A stretch of DNA of 49,879 nucleotides from Betaproteobacteria bacterium HGW-Betaproteobacteria-14 (GTDB lineage Bacteria; Pseudomonadota; Gammaproteobacteria; Burkholderiales; Rhodocyclaceae), in assembly GCA_002840845.1 (NCBI GenBank), contig PHCS01000013.1, positions 1 through 49,879 on the forward strand. Direction: 5' to 3'. Made by a program: the position numbers and the translations under genes. Numbering within the stretch: position 1 is the first letter of the stretch; each line of letters begins with the position of its first letter. Of the stretch, positions 36,454 to 44,641 are shown in pieces. The notes beneath the pieces were generated by a model. That model was not told the DNA's origin, ran no database searches, and worked only from the letters and a program-made list of their open reading frames with translations.

Positions 36454-37271
36454 CCGACCGCTACGCAGTCATCGGCAATCCCGTCGCGCACTCGAAGTCG
36501 CCGCAGATCCACGCCGTCTTCGCCGAACTGACTTTGCAGGACATGACCTACGAAGCCATCCTGGCGCCGCCCGACGGCTTCACGCAAGCCGTGCGCACCT
36601 TCATGGCCGCCGGCGGGCGCGGCGTGAACGTCACCGTGCCCTTCAAGCTGGATGCCTACGCCTTGGCCGCAACGCGTTCGCCGCGCGCCGAGGCGGCCAG
36701 GGCGGTGAATACCCTGACCTTCTCCCCGAGGGGCATACACGGCGACAACACCGATGGCGTCGGCCTGATTGCCGACCTGACGCGCAACCTTGGCCTCGAC
36801 CTTGCCGGCCGGCGCATTCTCCTGCTTGGCGCAGGGGGCGCAGCCCGGGGCGTGCTCCTGCCGCTGCTGGAAACAAAACCGGCCGTGCTGACACTGGCTA
36901 ACCGGATGGCGGAAAAGGCGAGGGCGCTGAAAGCGGCGTTCGAGCCCCTGGCCGATGGATGCGCGATCGAGGGCGGCGGTTTCGCCGAGCTTGCCGGTCG
37001 GCAGTTCGACGTGGTCATTAACGCCACGTCGGCCAGCCTGTCGGATGAGGCACCGTTGCTGCCGGCGGGACTCTATGCGGCCGACAGCCTGGCCTATGAC
37101 ATGATGTACGGAAAGACGACCGCCTTTCTCGTGGCTGCCCGGGCGCAGGGAGCGGCACGGCTGGCCGACGGCCTGGGCATGCTGGTCGAACAGGCAGCGG
37201 AATCCTTTTTCCTGTGGCGCGGCGTGCGGCCGGATACGGTGCCGGTCCTTGAACTGCTGCGCAAATCATGA
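36450..37271 (+). CDS. aroE: Shikimate dehydrogenase
   Basis: The protein has 273 residues. The N-terminal substrate site is 'YAVIGNPVAHSKSPQIHAVF', the catalytic Lys lies in 'GVNVTVPFKLDAYAL', and the NADP fold has 'LLGAGGAARGVLLPLL'. It reduces 3-dehydroshikimate in aromatic amino-acid synthesis. It overlaps both the TonB-like gene and mtgA by four bases each, so the three are probably one transcript. Confidence 0.97.
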   Translation: MTDRYAVIGNPVAHSKSPQIHAVFAELTLQDMTYEAILAPPDGFTQAVRTFMAAGGRGVNVTVPFKLDAYALAATRSPRAEAARAVNTLTFSPRGIHGDNTDGVGLIADLTRNLGLDLAGRRILLLGAGGAARGVLLPLLETKPAVLTLANRMAEKARALKAAFEPLADGCAIEGGGFAELAGRQFDVVINATSASLSDEAPLLPAGLYAADSLAYDMMYGKTTAFLVAARAQGAARLADGLGMLVEQAAESFFLWRGVRPDTVPVLELLRKS

Positions 37272-37963
37272 AGCTCTTCTGGCATTGGGCCCGGCGGGGC
37301 TTGGCCATTCTGATTTTTCTCGTCCTGGCCTGGCAGGGCTGGTACCTGGGCTGGGTCGTGTGGTGGAAGTTTGCCAACCCGGTTACGACCAGCTTCATGG
37401 CCATGCGGCTCGACGAACTGCGCGAGAAGGAACCGCGGGCTGAGTTGAAGAAGCAGTGGGTGCCCTACGCGCGCATCTCGAATTCTCTCAAGCGCGCCGT
37501 CGTTGCCGCCGAAGACGCCAAGTTCTCCGGCCACGAGGGCTTCGACTGGGAGGGCATCCAGAAGGCGCTGGAAAAAAACCAGAAAAAAGGCAGGATCGTC
37601 GCCGGCGGCTCGACCATCTCCCAGCAGCTGGCCAAGAACCTGTTCCTCTCCGGCGACAAGACGCCCTGGCGCAAGGCGCAGGAGGCCGTCATCACGCTCA
37701 TGCTGGAAGCGGTGCTGGACAAACGCCGCATCCTGGAGATCTACCTCAATGTCGTCGAATGGGGGCCGGGCACCTTCGGCGCGGAAGCGGCCGCCCGTCA
37801 CTACTACGGCGTGTCCGCCGCCCAGCTCTCGGCGGAGCAGTCGGCACGGCTGGCCGTACTGCTGCCCAATCCGCGCCGCTTCGGCCGTTTGCAAGACTCG
37901 CCCTATCTGGCTGCCCGCAGCCAGATCATCCTTCGCCGCATGGTCGCAGTCGATCTGCCCTGA
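37268..37963 (+). CDS. mtgA: Monofunctional biosynthetic peptidoglycan transglycosylase
   Basis: The protein has 231 residues of the GT51 family. One N-terminal membrane helix is followed by the catalytic motif 'VVAAEDAKFSGHEGFDW' with the first Glu, 'GGSTISQQLAKNLFLSGD' and 'EIYLNVVEWGPGTFGAEAAA' with the second Glu. It polymerises lipid II without transpeptidation. It follows aroE with an ATGA overlap. After its stop a 14-bp palindrome (38003-38031) is seen. Confidence 0.95.
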   Translation: MKLFWHWARRGLAILIFLVLAWQGWYLGWVVWWKFANPVTTSFMAMRLDELREKEPRAELKKQWVPYARISNSLKRAVVAAEDAKFSGHEGFDWEGIQKALEKNQKKGRIVAGGSTISQQLAKNLFLSGDKTPWRKAQEAVITLMLEAVLDKRRILEIYLNVVEWGPGTFGAEAAARHYYGVSAAQLSAEQSARLAVLLPNPRRFGRLQDSPYLAARSQIILRRMVAVDLP

Positions 37964-38002
37964 ATATTCGGTCGCCTCGGGCGGGCAAATTACTTAGAAT
38001 TC

Positions 38003-38031
38003 GTCATTCCGCGCAATTTGCGCGGAATGAC
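38003..38031. repeat. 29-base palindrome between mtgA and mgtE
   Basis: Arms 38003-38016 and 38018-38031 are exact reverse complements of 14 bases around one T (GTCATTCCGCGCAA core). There is no T-run after it, so it is not a standard terminator. GTCATTCC-type palindromes are a common dispersed repeat in proteobacteria (family membership inferred). Confidence 0.75.
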
Positions 38032-38047
38032 CCTATTTCTCCAGGCC

Positions 38048-39490
38048 ATGTCCGACATCGAGGAACTGCGACAGAGCGACGACGTCCAGCAGGAACTGCG
38101 CGAAGTGCAGGAACTGCTGGCGCGCCATCGCGTGGTGGAGGGCCTGGTGCACCGGCAGGAAATGCCGCGACACGAGTTGGTGGAAAACCTGGTGCACAAG
38201 CAGCATATCGCCGAGCTGCACCACAAGCTCGACGAATTGCGCCCGGCGGACATCGCCTACATCCTCGAAGCGCTGCCGCTCGTCGAACGTCTTTTTCTCT
38301 GGGACCTGGTCAAGGCTGATCGCGACGGCGAAATCCTGCTGGAAGTCTCGGATGCGGTGCGCGAGACCCTCATCGAGGCGATGGACTCGCACGAGCTGGT
38401 GGCCGCGGCCGAGAAGCTCGATGCCGACGAGATCGCCGACCTTGCGCCCGACCTGCCCAACGAGGTCATGCAGGACGTTTTCCGCGCCCTGCCCATCGAC
38501 GAGCGCGAACAGCTGCGCTCGGCGATGTCCTATGACGAGGACGCCGTCGGCGCGCTCATGGACTTCGATGTCATCACGGTGCGCGAGGACGTCACGCTCG
38601 AGGTGGTGCTGCGCTACCTGCGCCGCTTCGAGGATCTGCCCGACCATACCGACCAGCTCTTCGTCGTGGATCGCGAGGAATGTCTCAAGGGCACGCTGCC
38701 GTTCAACCGCATGCTCATCACCGACCCCGACGAGATGGTCGCCAACATCATGCAGGCCGAACCCCTCACGCTGGAGCCATCGGACAAGGCCGAGGCGGCG
38801 GCACAGGCCTTCGAGCGCTACGACCTCGTCTCGGCCCCGGTCGTCGATTCGCAGAATCGGCTGATCGGCCGCGTCACCGTGAACGCGGTGGTGGACTACA
38901 TCCGCGAGGAATCCGAGACCGAGCACCTCTCCCGCGCCGGCCTTCGCGAGGGCGAGGACATCTTCGCCTCGGTGTGGGATTCGGTGAAGAACCGCTGGTC
39001 CTGGCTGGCCGTCAATCTCGTCACCGCATTCATCGCCTCGCGGGTGATCGGCGCCTTCGAGGGCTCCATCGAAAAGCTCGTGGCCTTGGCGGCGCTGATG
39101 CCCATCGTCGCCGGCATCGGCGGCAATTCGGGCAACCAGACCATCACCATGATCGTGCGCGCCATGGCGCTGGGCCATGTGCAGCCGGAAAGCGCCCGCG
39201 TCCTCCTGCGCAAGGAGATCGGCGTGGCGATGGTCAACGGTCTGATCTGGGGCAGCCTGCTCGGCTGCGTCGCCTGGTGGCTCTACGACAGCGTGCAGTT
39301 GGGGCTAGTGATGACGGCGGCGATGATGCTCAATCTGATCGTCGCCGCCACGGTCGGCGTCGCCGTGCCGCTGCTGCGCCAGCGCCTGGGCCAAGACCCC
39401 GCCATCGGCTCCAGCGTGATGATCACCGCCGTGACCGACTCAGGCGGCTTCTTCATTTTCCTCGGACTGGCCACGCTCTTCCTGCTGTAG
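38048..39490 (+). CDS. mgtE: Magnesium transporter MgtE
   Basis: The protein has 480 residues from ATG 38048. An ATG at 38027 and a TTG at 38018 are in frame but fall in the palindrome, so the inner ATG is preferred although no strong ribosome site is visible. The MgtE N domain (about 30-130) has 'LRPADIAYILEALPLVERLF', the CBS pair (about 150-270) has 'SYDEDAVGALMDFDVITV', and the five-helix channel ends with 'GIGGNSGNQTITMIVRAMAL' and 'TDSGGFFIFLGLATLFLL'. It admits Mg2+ when internal levels are low. Its last 51 bases overlap the convergent GNAT gene. Confidence 0.95.
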   Translation: MSDIEELRQSDDVQQELREVQELLARHRVVEGLVHRQEMPRHELVENLVHKQHIAELHHKLDELRPADIAYILEALPLVERLFLWDLVKADRDGEILLEVSDAVRETLIEAMDSHELVAAAEKLDADEIADLAPDLPNEVMQDVFRALPIDEREQLRSAMSYDEDAVGALMDFDVITVREDVTLEVVLRYLRRFEDLPDHTDQLFVVDREECLKGTLPFNRMLITDPDEMVANIMQAEPLTLEPSDKAEAAAQAFERYDLVSAPVVDSQNRLIGRVTVNAVVDYIREESETEHLSRAGLREGEDIFASVWDSVKNRWSWLAVNLVTAFIASRVIGAFEGSIEKLVALAALMPIVAGIGGNSGNQTITMIVRAMALGHVQPESARVLLRKEIGVAMVNGLIWGSLLGCVAWWLYDSVQLGLVMTAAMMLNLIVAATVGVAVPLLRQRLGQDPAIGSSVMITAVTDSGGFFIFLGLATLFLL

Positions 39491-40081
39491 CGGGTGCGTG
39501 AGCGTGTCGGCCGCCTCGGCCATGGCGTCGACGATGGCGCGTGCGGCGAGGAATTGCGACTTCAGCGCGAGGTCGAAAAGGCCGACGCGATCATCGAGGA
39601 ATTCCTCCGTGTAGCTCGCCGAATCGCCCGGCGGCACATACAGGTGGGCCTCCACTTCGGCAGCGTCCAGCACGATCTCCATGCCGGCCTTGCGCGCAAT
39701 GCGCATCATGGCCTTGTTTTCCTTCAGGCAATGCACGAAAAGGGAGTCGATGCCGTGGTTGCGGCAATACTCAAAGGCACGCCGGTAGAGCGCGGTGCCG
39801 ATGCCTTTGGCGCGATGGCCGGGTGCCACGCTGACGCCGAACTCGGCTACCCCGCCGCGCAGGCCGAGATGCGCTACGCCGCCCAACTCGAGCTTCTCGT
39901 CGAAGACGCCAAAGACCGCATCCGCCTCGAAGTCGATCGCATCGACATAACGCAGCAGGGCCGGCTCGCTGATGACATGCTCGAAGCGCAGCCGCAGGTC
40001 TTCAGGCGACAGGGCGAGGAAGTGTCGCCGCAGCGCCGCCCGATTGTGTTCGGACAGCCGCAGGACGGGGGTCGTGGTCAT
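39440..40081 (-). CDS. GNAT-family N-acetyltransferase
   Basis: The protein has 213 residues from ATG 40081 ('MTTTPVLRLSEHNRAALRRH'). The acetyl-CoA site 'VAPGHRAKGIGTALYRRAFEY' carries the R-X2-G-X-G/A signature of motif A. The substrate is unknown. Its 3' end overlaps mgtE by 51 bases on the opposite strand, so the last 17 codons ('EERGQSEENEEAA' end) are antisense to the mgtE membrane helix. An upstream extension is open but outside the domain. Confidence 0.85.
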   Translation of the reverse strand: MTTTPVLRLSEHNRAALRRHFLALSPEDLRLRFEHVISEPALLRYVDAIDFEADAVFGVFDEKLELGGVAHLGLRGGVAEFGVSVAPGHRAKGIGTALYRRAFEYCRNHGIDSLFVHCLKENKAMMRIARKAGMEIVLDAAEVEAHLYVPPGDSASYTEEFLDDRVGLFDLALKSQFLAARAIVDAMAEAADTLTHPLQQEERGQSEENEEAA

Positions 40082-40144
40082 AGATTCCGAAGGTCGCTGT
40101 AGTACTTGGCGCCAGCCTAACGCCATCCCTATCGGCAAAACAAC

Positions 40145-41422
40145 CTAAACACCGGAGAAGATCTCATCCGCGGCCGCACAGGTGGCGGCAAGGTCGGCCT
40201 CGGTGTGCGCGGCGGAAACAAAGCCGGCCTCGAAGGCGGAGGGCGCGAAATACACCCCCAATTCCAGCATGAGATGGAAGAAGCGGTTGAAGGCCTCCTT
40301 GTCGCACTCCATCACTTCGGCGTAGCTGGCCGGCGGCGATGCGCGGAAATACAGGCCGAACATCCCCCCGACCGCCTGGGCACAGAAATTTACGCCATGC
40401 TTGCTCGCCGCCTCCTGCAACCCGTCCGTCAGCCGTTTTGTCTTGGCGGACAGCTGGGTGTAGAAGCCTGGCTGCGCAACCAGCTTGAGCGTGGCCAGGC
40501 CAGCCGCCACCGCCACCGGGCTGCCGGAGAGCGTGCCAGCCTGGTAGACGGGGCCAAGGGGGGCGATTTTTTCCATGATGTCGCGCCGCCCGCCGAAGGC
40601 GCCCACCGGCATGCCGCCGCCGATCACCTTGCCCAGCGTGGTCAGATCGGGCCGGATGCCATAGCGCCCCTGCGCGCCCGTCAGGCCGACGCGGAAGCCC
40701 GTCATGACTTCGTCGAAGATGAGCACGGTACCGTATTGCGTGCACAGCCGACGCATGGTTTCAAGGAATTCGGGTTTCGGCGCGATCAGGTTCATGTTGC
40801 CGACGACCGGTTCCACGATGACGGCGGCGATCCGGTCGCCGGCCTTCCGGAAGGTTTCTTCCAGCTGCTGCGCGTCGTTGTAGTCGAGCACCAGGGTGTG
40901 CTTGGCGAAGTCCGCCGGCACGCCGCCCGAGGACGGGTTGCCGAAGGTCAGGGCGCCCGAACCGGCTTTCACCAGGAGGCAGTCGGCGTGGCCGTGGTAG
41001 CAGCCTTCGAACTTGACGATGGCGTCGCGTCCGGTGAAGCCGCGCGCAAGGCGGATGGCGCTCATGGTGGCTTCCGTGCCGGAGGACACCAGGCGCACCA
41101 TCTCCAGGCCAGGCAGCAGCCTGGCCAGCAGTTCCGCCATCTCGATTTCGCCTTCCGTCGGCGCGCCGAAAGTCAGCCCCCGCGACACGGCGTCGTGCAC
41201 GGCCTGGAGCACCTCGGGATGGGCGTGGCCGAGCACAAGCGGCCCCCAGGAGCCGACATAGTCAATGAAGCGTCGGCCGTCGGCGTCCCACACGTAGGGC
41301 CCTTCCCCACGCGTGAAGAAATGCGGCGTACCGCCGACCGAGCGGAAGGCGCGTACGGGAGAATTGACGCCGCCGGGGATGGTTTTCTGGGCGCGGGTGA
41401 AGAGTTGCTCGTTCTTGCTCAT
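40145..41422 (-). CDS. hemL: Glutamate-1-semialdehyde 2,1-aminomutase
   Basis: The protein has 425 residues of the class III aminotransferase fold. The PLP lysine lies in '[18 protein letters not shown]', with '[20 protein letters not shown]' and '[11 protein letters not shown]' as further family marks. It makes 5-aminolevulinate from glutamate-1-semialdehyde, the C5 route to haem used by most betaproteobacteria. Its start overlaps the thiE stop by four bases, so it is the last gene of the thiD-thiE-hemL run. Confidence 0.98.
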   Translation of the reverse strand: MSKNEQLFTRAQKTIPGGVNSPVRAFRSVGGTPHFFTRGEGPYVWDADGRRFIDYVGSWGPLVLGHAHPEVLQAVHDAVSRGLTFGAPTEGEIEMAELLARLLPGLEMVRLVSSGTEATMSAIRLARGFTGRDAIVKFEGCYHGHADCLLVKAGSGALTFGNPSSGGVPADFAKHTLVLDYNDAQQLEETFRKAGDRIAAVIVEPVVGNMNLIAPKPEFLETMRRLCTQYGTVLIFDEVMTGFRVGLTGAQGRYGIRPDLTTLGKVIGGGMPVGAFGGRRDIMEKIAPLGPVYQAGTLSGSPVAVAAGLATLKLVAQPGFYTQLSAKTKRLTDGLQEAASKHGVNFCAQAVGGMFGLYFRASPPASYAEVMECDKEAFNRFFHLMLELGVYFAPSAFEAGFVSAAHTEADLAATCAAADEIFSGV

Positions 41423-42054
41423 GGCGTGGTTTGCTCCGGAAACAATTGGGTAAAGGCTGCGGCCCGGGACTGAATGTCCGGCGCCTCGAACAGATCGGAT
41501 ACAACAGCCAGCAGATCCGCCCCGGCGGCGATCAATTTGGGGGCGTTTTGCAGGGTGATGCCGCCGATGGCGCAGACCGGCAGGCCGTACGCAGCTTTCG
41601 CCTGCGCCAGCAGGTTCAGTGGCGCCGGTATGGCGCCCGGCTTGGTCGAAGAGGGGAATACGCTGCCGATGGCGACATAGTCGGCGCCATGGCGGCGGGC
41701 TTCGCGGGCCCGCCCCATGTCGTTGTAACAGGAGACGCCGAGAATGTTCTGCGGGCCCAATGCAGTGCGGGCCGCAGCCAGCCCCCCGTCTTCGCGGCCG
41801 AGATGAACGCCGTCGGCGCCGATCTCCAACGCCAGCGCGAGATCGTCGTTCACGATCAGGCGGGCGGTGTGTTCATGGCATAGCGTCACCAGAAAGGCCG
41901 CCTGCTCGCGTCGCAGGGTCGTCCCGGCCTGCTTGTTGCGGTATTGCACCAGTCGCGTGCCGCCGCGCAAAGCATCTTCGACGCGGCGCAGCAAGTCGTC
42001 CGTGTCGGGAATGTCGGGCGTGACGGCGTAGAGCCCCCTAAATATCGCGCCCAT
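41419..42054 (-). CDS. thiE: Thiamine-phosphate synthase
   Basis: The protein has 211 residues from ATG 42054 ('[20 protein letters not shown]'). The TIM-barrel motifs '[12 protein letters not shown]', '[20 protein letters not shown]' and '[20 protein letters not shown]' are present with the pyrophosphate site '[20 protein letters not shown]'. It joins hydroxymethylpyrimidine diphosphate to thiazole phosphate. It overlaps thiD by 17 bases and hemL by four. Confidence 0.96.
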   Translation of the reverse strand: MGAIFRGLYAVTPDIPDTDDLLRRVEDALRGGTRLVQYRNKQAGTTLRREQAAFLVTLCHEHTARLIVNDDLALALEIGADGVHLGREDGGLAAARTALGPQNILGVSCYNDMGRAREARRHGADYVAIGSVFPSSTKPGAIPAPLNLLAQAKAAYGLPVCAIGGITLQNAPKLIAAGADLLAVVSDLFEAPDIQSRAAAFTQLFPEQTTP

Positions 42055-42877
42055 CCTCGGGTACCGGCTCTCGTGCCCAGAAGAAGCGGTCCGGCAGGTA
42101 CTGGCCCATGCCGGGCCTGAATCCGTTGGCAAGCGCCTGCCAGGTGTAGTCCTGCGCATCCCGCACAGCCTGGGCGATATCCTGGCCGTTGGCCAAATTG
42201 GCGGCGATGGCCGAGGCCAGGGTACAACCCGAACCGTGGTAGCTGCCAGGCAGGCGATCCCAGGCGTCGGCGCGGATCAGGCCACCTTCCCCGTAGAGCG
42301 TATTGACCACCTGCGGACTGTGCTCGTGGGTGCCCGTGATCAGTACATATTCGGCGCCGAGACCCACGAGCCGACGCGCACACTCTGCCAGGTCGGGATC
42401 GTCCTCGTCGTCGGATTCATCAAGGGCGAGTCGGCGTGCCTCGAGGCTGTTTGGCGTGAGCAACGTCGTTTGCGGCAGCAGTAATTCGCGCATGGCGGCG
42501 ATCATGTCCTCACTGGCCAGTTCCTCGCCGCGCCCAGACGCAAGCACCGGATCCAGCACGAGCGGGATGTCCGGATAGTCCGAAATGATCTCGGCGATGA
42601 CAGCGATGTTCTCGACGCTGCCCAGCATGCCGATCTTGAAGGCGGCCACGGACATGTCCTCGAGCAGTGCCCGCGCCTGGTCGGATACCCAGTCGGCATC
42701 GATCGCCAAAGCATCCTCGACGCCGGCCGAGTCCTGCACAGTCATTGCCGTGAGTACGGACAGAGGATGGCACCCCATGCTGGAGAGGGTCATGATGTCG
42801 GCCTGAAGGCCGGCGCCTCCCGACGGATCGGAGGCGGCAAACACCATCACGATGGGGGGCAGCAGGTCCTGGGGCAT
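42038..42877 (-). CDS. thiD: Hydroxymethylpyrimidine/phosphomethylpyrimidine kinase
   Basis: The protein has 279 residues. The ribokinase-fold marks are 'VMVFAASDPSGGAGLQADIM', 'FKIGMLGSVENIAVIAEII' and 'PGSYHGSGCTLASAIAANLA' with the catalytic Asp/Cys region. It phosphorylates HMP and HMP-P for thiamine synthesis. It leads the thiD-thiE-hemL operon and is divergent from rubredoxin. No TPP riboswitch signature was seen in the 76-base space between them. Confidence 0.96.
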   Translation of the reverse strand: MPQDLLPPIVMVFAASDPSGGAGLQADIMTLSSMGCHPLSVLTAMTVQDSAGVEDALAIDADWVSDQARALLEDMSVAAFKIGMLGSVENIAVIAEIISDYPDIPLVLDPVLASGRGEELASEDMIAAMRELLLPQTTLLTPNSLEARRLALDESDDEDDPDLAECARRLVGLGAEYVLITGTHEHSPQVVNTLYGEGGLIRADAWDRLPGSYHGSGCTLASAIAANLANGQDIAQAVRDAQDYTWQALANGFRPGMGQYLPDRFFWAREPVPEDGRDI

Positions 42878-42912
42878 GGCGGGAAAGCGGCTGGCGTGGC
42901 CGGAAGCGAATG

Positions 42913-42936
42913 GGTTAGACTGCCCCGATTCTAACC
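42913..42936. promoter_or_regulatory. Inverted repeat in the thiD-rubredoxin divergent region
   Basis: GGTTAGA (42913-42919) and TCTAACC (42930-42936) are exact complements separated by ten bases. A 7-10-7 dyad between two divergent starts could be an operator, or two overlapping -10 elements (TAGACT plus strand, TAGAAT minus strand). No -35 at normal spacing is clear. Confidence 0.35.
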
Positions 42937-42953
42937 TAAGCAGGTAAGTACGA

Positions 42954-43136
42954 ATGACGCTCCAAGCCCCCTTTCGGACCTGGATGTGCCTGATCTGCGG
43001 CTTTATTTACGACGAAGCGGCGGGTTTGCCGGACGAAGGCATACCGCCAGGCACCCGCTGGGAAGACGTTCCGCCCAACTGGGCCTGCCCGGAGTGTGGC
43101 GCGCGCAAGGAGGATTTCGAACTGGTCGAAATATGA
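42954..43136 (+). CDS. Rubredoxin
   Basis: The protein has 60 residues. Two knuckles bind iron: Cys-Leu-Ile-Cys-Gly in 'MCLICGFIYDEAAG' and Cys-Pro-Glu-Cys-Gly in 'WACPECGARKEDFE', with the usual 'GIPPGTRWEDVPPNWACP' loop. It carries single electrons at low potential; the partner reductase is not nearby. It is divergent from thiD and precedes the pil-chp cluster, an order common in betaproteobacteria. Confidence 0.97.
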   Translation: MTLQAPFRTWMCLICGFIYDEAAGLPDEGIPPGTRWEDVPPNWACPECGARKEDFELVEI

Positions 43137-43152
43137 CCCAGTGTGTCAAAGT

Positions 43153-43185
43153 TGGCATGGAAATGGCTGTTTTTTAGGGTATAGT
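43153..43185 (+). promoter_or_regulatory. Possible promoter region of the pilG-chpA cluster
   Basis: TGGCAT-N5-TGGCT (43153-43168) has GG and GC at the sigma-54 -24/-12 spacing, but the -12 box reads TGGC instead of TTGC. Alternatively TATAGT (43180-43185) could be a sigma-70 -10, although no -35 at 17 bases fits. The leader to pilG is then about 90-110 bases. Confidence 0.3.
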
Positions 43186-43270
43186 CACCCACTGCGCTTG
43201 ACCGCGAAGTCAAAACAAGCCATATGTCGGAAGTAACAAACAGCGGTCATGCTAGAGGAGGCGGAGGAGC

Positions 43271-43669
43271 GTGGCAGAAGCAGTCAATCTGAACGGCGTC
43301 AAGGTGATGGTGATCGACGACAGCAACACCATCCGCCGCAGCGCTGAAATTTTTCTGGTGCAGGCCGGCTGCCAGGTCGTATTGGCGGAAGACGGCTTCG
43401 ATGCACTGGCGAAGATCGCCGACCACCATCCGGACATTATTTTCTGCGACATCATGATGCCGCGCCTCGACGGATATCAGACGTGCGCGCTCATCAAGAA
43501 GAACCTGCGTTTCGGCACGACGCCAGTCATCATGCTGTCTTCCAAAGACGGCTTGTTTGACCGCGCGCGCGGCCGCATGGTCGGCTCCGACGAGTACCTG
43601 ACCAAACCCTTCACCAAGGACAGTCTGCTCAAGGCTGTCGCGGCGCACATGCCGCAGCGTGTTTCATAA
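43271..43669 (+). CDS. pilG: Twitching motility response regulator PilG
   Basis: The protein has 132 residues from GTG 43271, preceded by a strong GAGGAGGCGGAGGAG ribosome site. It is a single CheY-type receiver: acidic pair in 'VMVIDDSNTIRRSAEIFL', phospho-Asp in 'IIFCDIMMPRLDGYQTC', and Lys in 'YLTKPFTKDSL'. The 'DSNTIRRSAE' motif favours PilG over PilH. It controls type IV pilus extension. First gene of the chemosensory cluster. Confidence 0.95.
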   Translation: MAEAVNLNGVKVMVIDDSNTIRRSAEIFLVQAGCQVVLAEDGFDALAKIADHHPDIIFCDIMMPRLDGYQTCALIKKNLRFGTTPVIMLSSKDGLFDRARGRMVGSDEYLTKPFTKDSLLKAVAAHMPQRVS

Positions 43670-43692
43670 ATTGTATGTAGCGAGGAAGAAAT

Positions 43693-44058
43693 ATGCCCAT
43701 CAAGAAAATACTCATTGTCGACGACTCGCCGACCGAGCGCCACGCGCTGAGCGAGCTGCTCTCGAAGGATGGCTATACGGTAGTCACCGCAGAAAGCGGC
43801 GAGGAGGCCATCACCAAGTCCAAGTCCGAGATGCCCGACCTGATCCTCATGGATGTGGTCATGCCGGGCATGAACGGCTACCAGGCCACGCGCACCATCA
43901 CGCGCGAAGAAGCAACCAAGCATATTCCCGTCGTCATGTGCACCAGCAAGGGGCAGGAGACGGACAAGATCTGGGGCATGCGCCAGGGAGCCAACGACTA
44001 TCTTGTGAAGCCGATTGATCCGAAAGTGTTGCTGGACAAGATCGCCGCGCTGGGCTGA
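43693..44058 (+). CDS. pilH: Twitching motility response regulator PilH
   Basis: The protein has 121 residues, a stand-alone receiver. The motifs are 'ILIVDDSPTERHALSELL', phospho-Asp in 'LILMDVVMPGMNGYQATR', and Lys in 'YLVKPIDPKVL'. 'TSKGQETDKIWGMRQGANDY' is a PilH hallmark. PilH opposes PilG and favours retraction or acts as phosphate sink. It starts 23 bases after pilG with GAGGAAG six bases upstream. Confidence 0.95.
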   Translation: MPIKKILIVDDSPTERHALSELLSKDGYTVVTAESGEEAITKSKSEMPDLILMDVVMPGMNGYQATRTITREEATKHIPVVMCTSKGQETDKIWGMRQGANDYLVKPIDPKVLLDKIAALG

Positions 44059-44066
44059 GGCGGCCA

Positions 44067-44591
44067 TTGCCGATGGCAAGGAAGAAAATCAGCCTGCGGG
44101 AGTTCCAGGAGAGCCTGGTTCAGCGCCTGACCAGCGCCCGGGCAGGCCAGACGGCGCGCGCTCTGCTGGGCGTACAGGCGGGACGGGACTACTGGCTGCT
44201 GGACCTGGCCGATTCGGGCGAGATCGTGCCCCTGCCGCCGCTGACCAGCGTGCCGCTCACCAGGCCCTGGTTTTGCGGCATGGCCAATATCCGCGGCACG
44301 TTGTACAGCGTGGTGGATTTTTCCGCGTTCCAGGGAGGCGAAGCCACACCGCAGAATGCCGACAGCAGGCTGCTCATTGTCGGCAGCCGTTTCGGCATCA
44401 ACAGCGCCTTGCTGGTCAACCGCACTCTGGGTTTGCGCAATGTGGAACAGATGGCGCCGCGGGCGGCTGAAATCGATCCAAGGCCGTGGGTAGGAGAGCA
44501 GTATGTCGATACGCAGAACAATGTGTGGAAACGGCTGAAACTGAAAAACCTGCTCGGGCAGCCGGACTTCCTCGAGATCGGGCTGCAGTGA
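44067..44591 (+). CDS. pilI: CheW-like coupling protein PilI
   Basis: The protein has 174 residues from TTG 44067, which has GAGG at better spacing (7 bases) than the alternative ATG 44073. It is a CheW-domain adaptor: 'WFCGMANIRGTLYSVVDFSA' and 'LIVGSRFGINSALLVNRTLG' are the conserved strands. PilI couples the receptor PilJ to the kinase ChpA. The order pilG-pilH-pilI-pilJ-chpA supports the name. Confidence 0.93.
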   Translation: MPMARKKISLREFQESLVQRLTSARAGQTARALLGVQAGRDYWLLDLADSGEIVPLPPLTSVPLTRPWFCGMANIRGTLYSVVDFSAFQGGEATPQNADSRLLIVGSRFGINSALLVNRTLGLRNVEQMAPRAAEIDPRPWVGEQYVDTQNNVWKRLKLKNLLGQPDFLEIGLQ

Positions 44592-44641
44592 GCACGGCAG
44601 AGACCAGTTACTACTAGACGCTGAATATCGGAGACCAAGGC

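Noticed and set aside
37964..38047. Magnesium-sensing M-box before mgtE
   Set aside because: The region is 84 bases and holds only a simple palindrome, far too short for an M-box.
42878..42953. TPP riboswitch upstream of thiD
   Set aside because: The spacer is only 76 bases and lacks the conserved THI-box CUGAGA and GACCUG elements on the minus strand.
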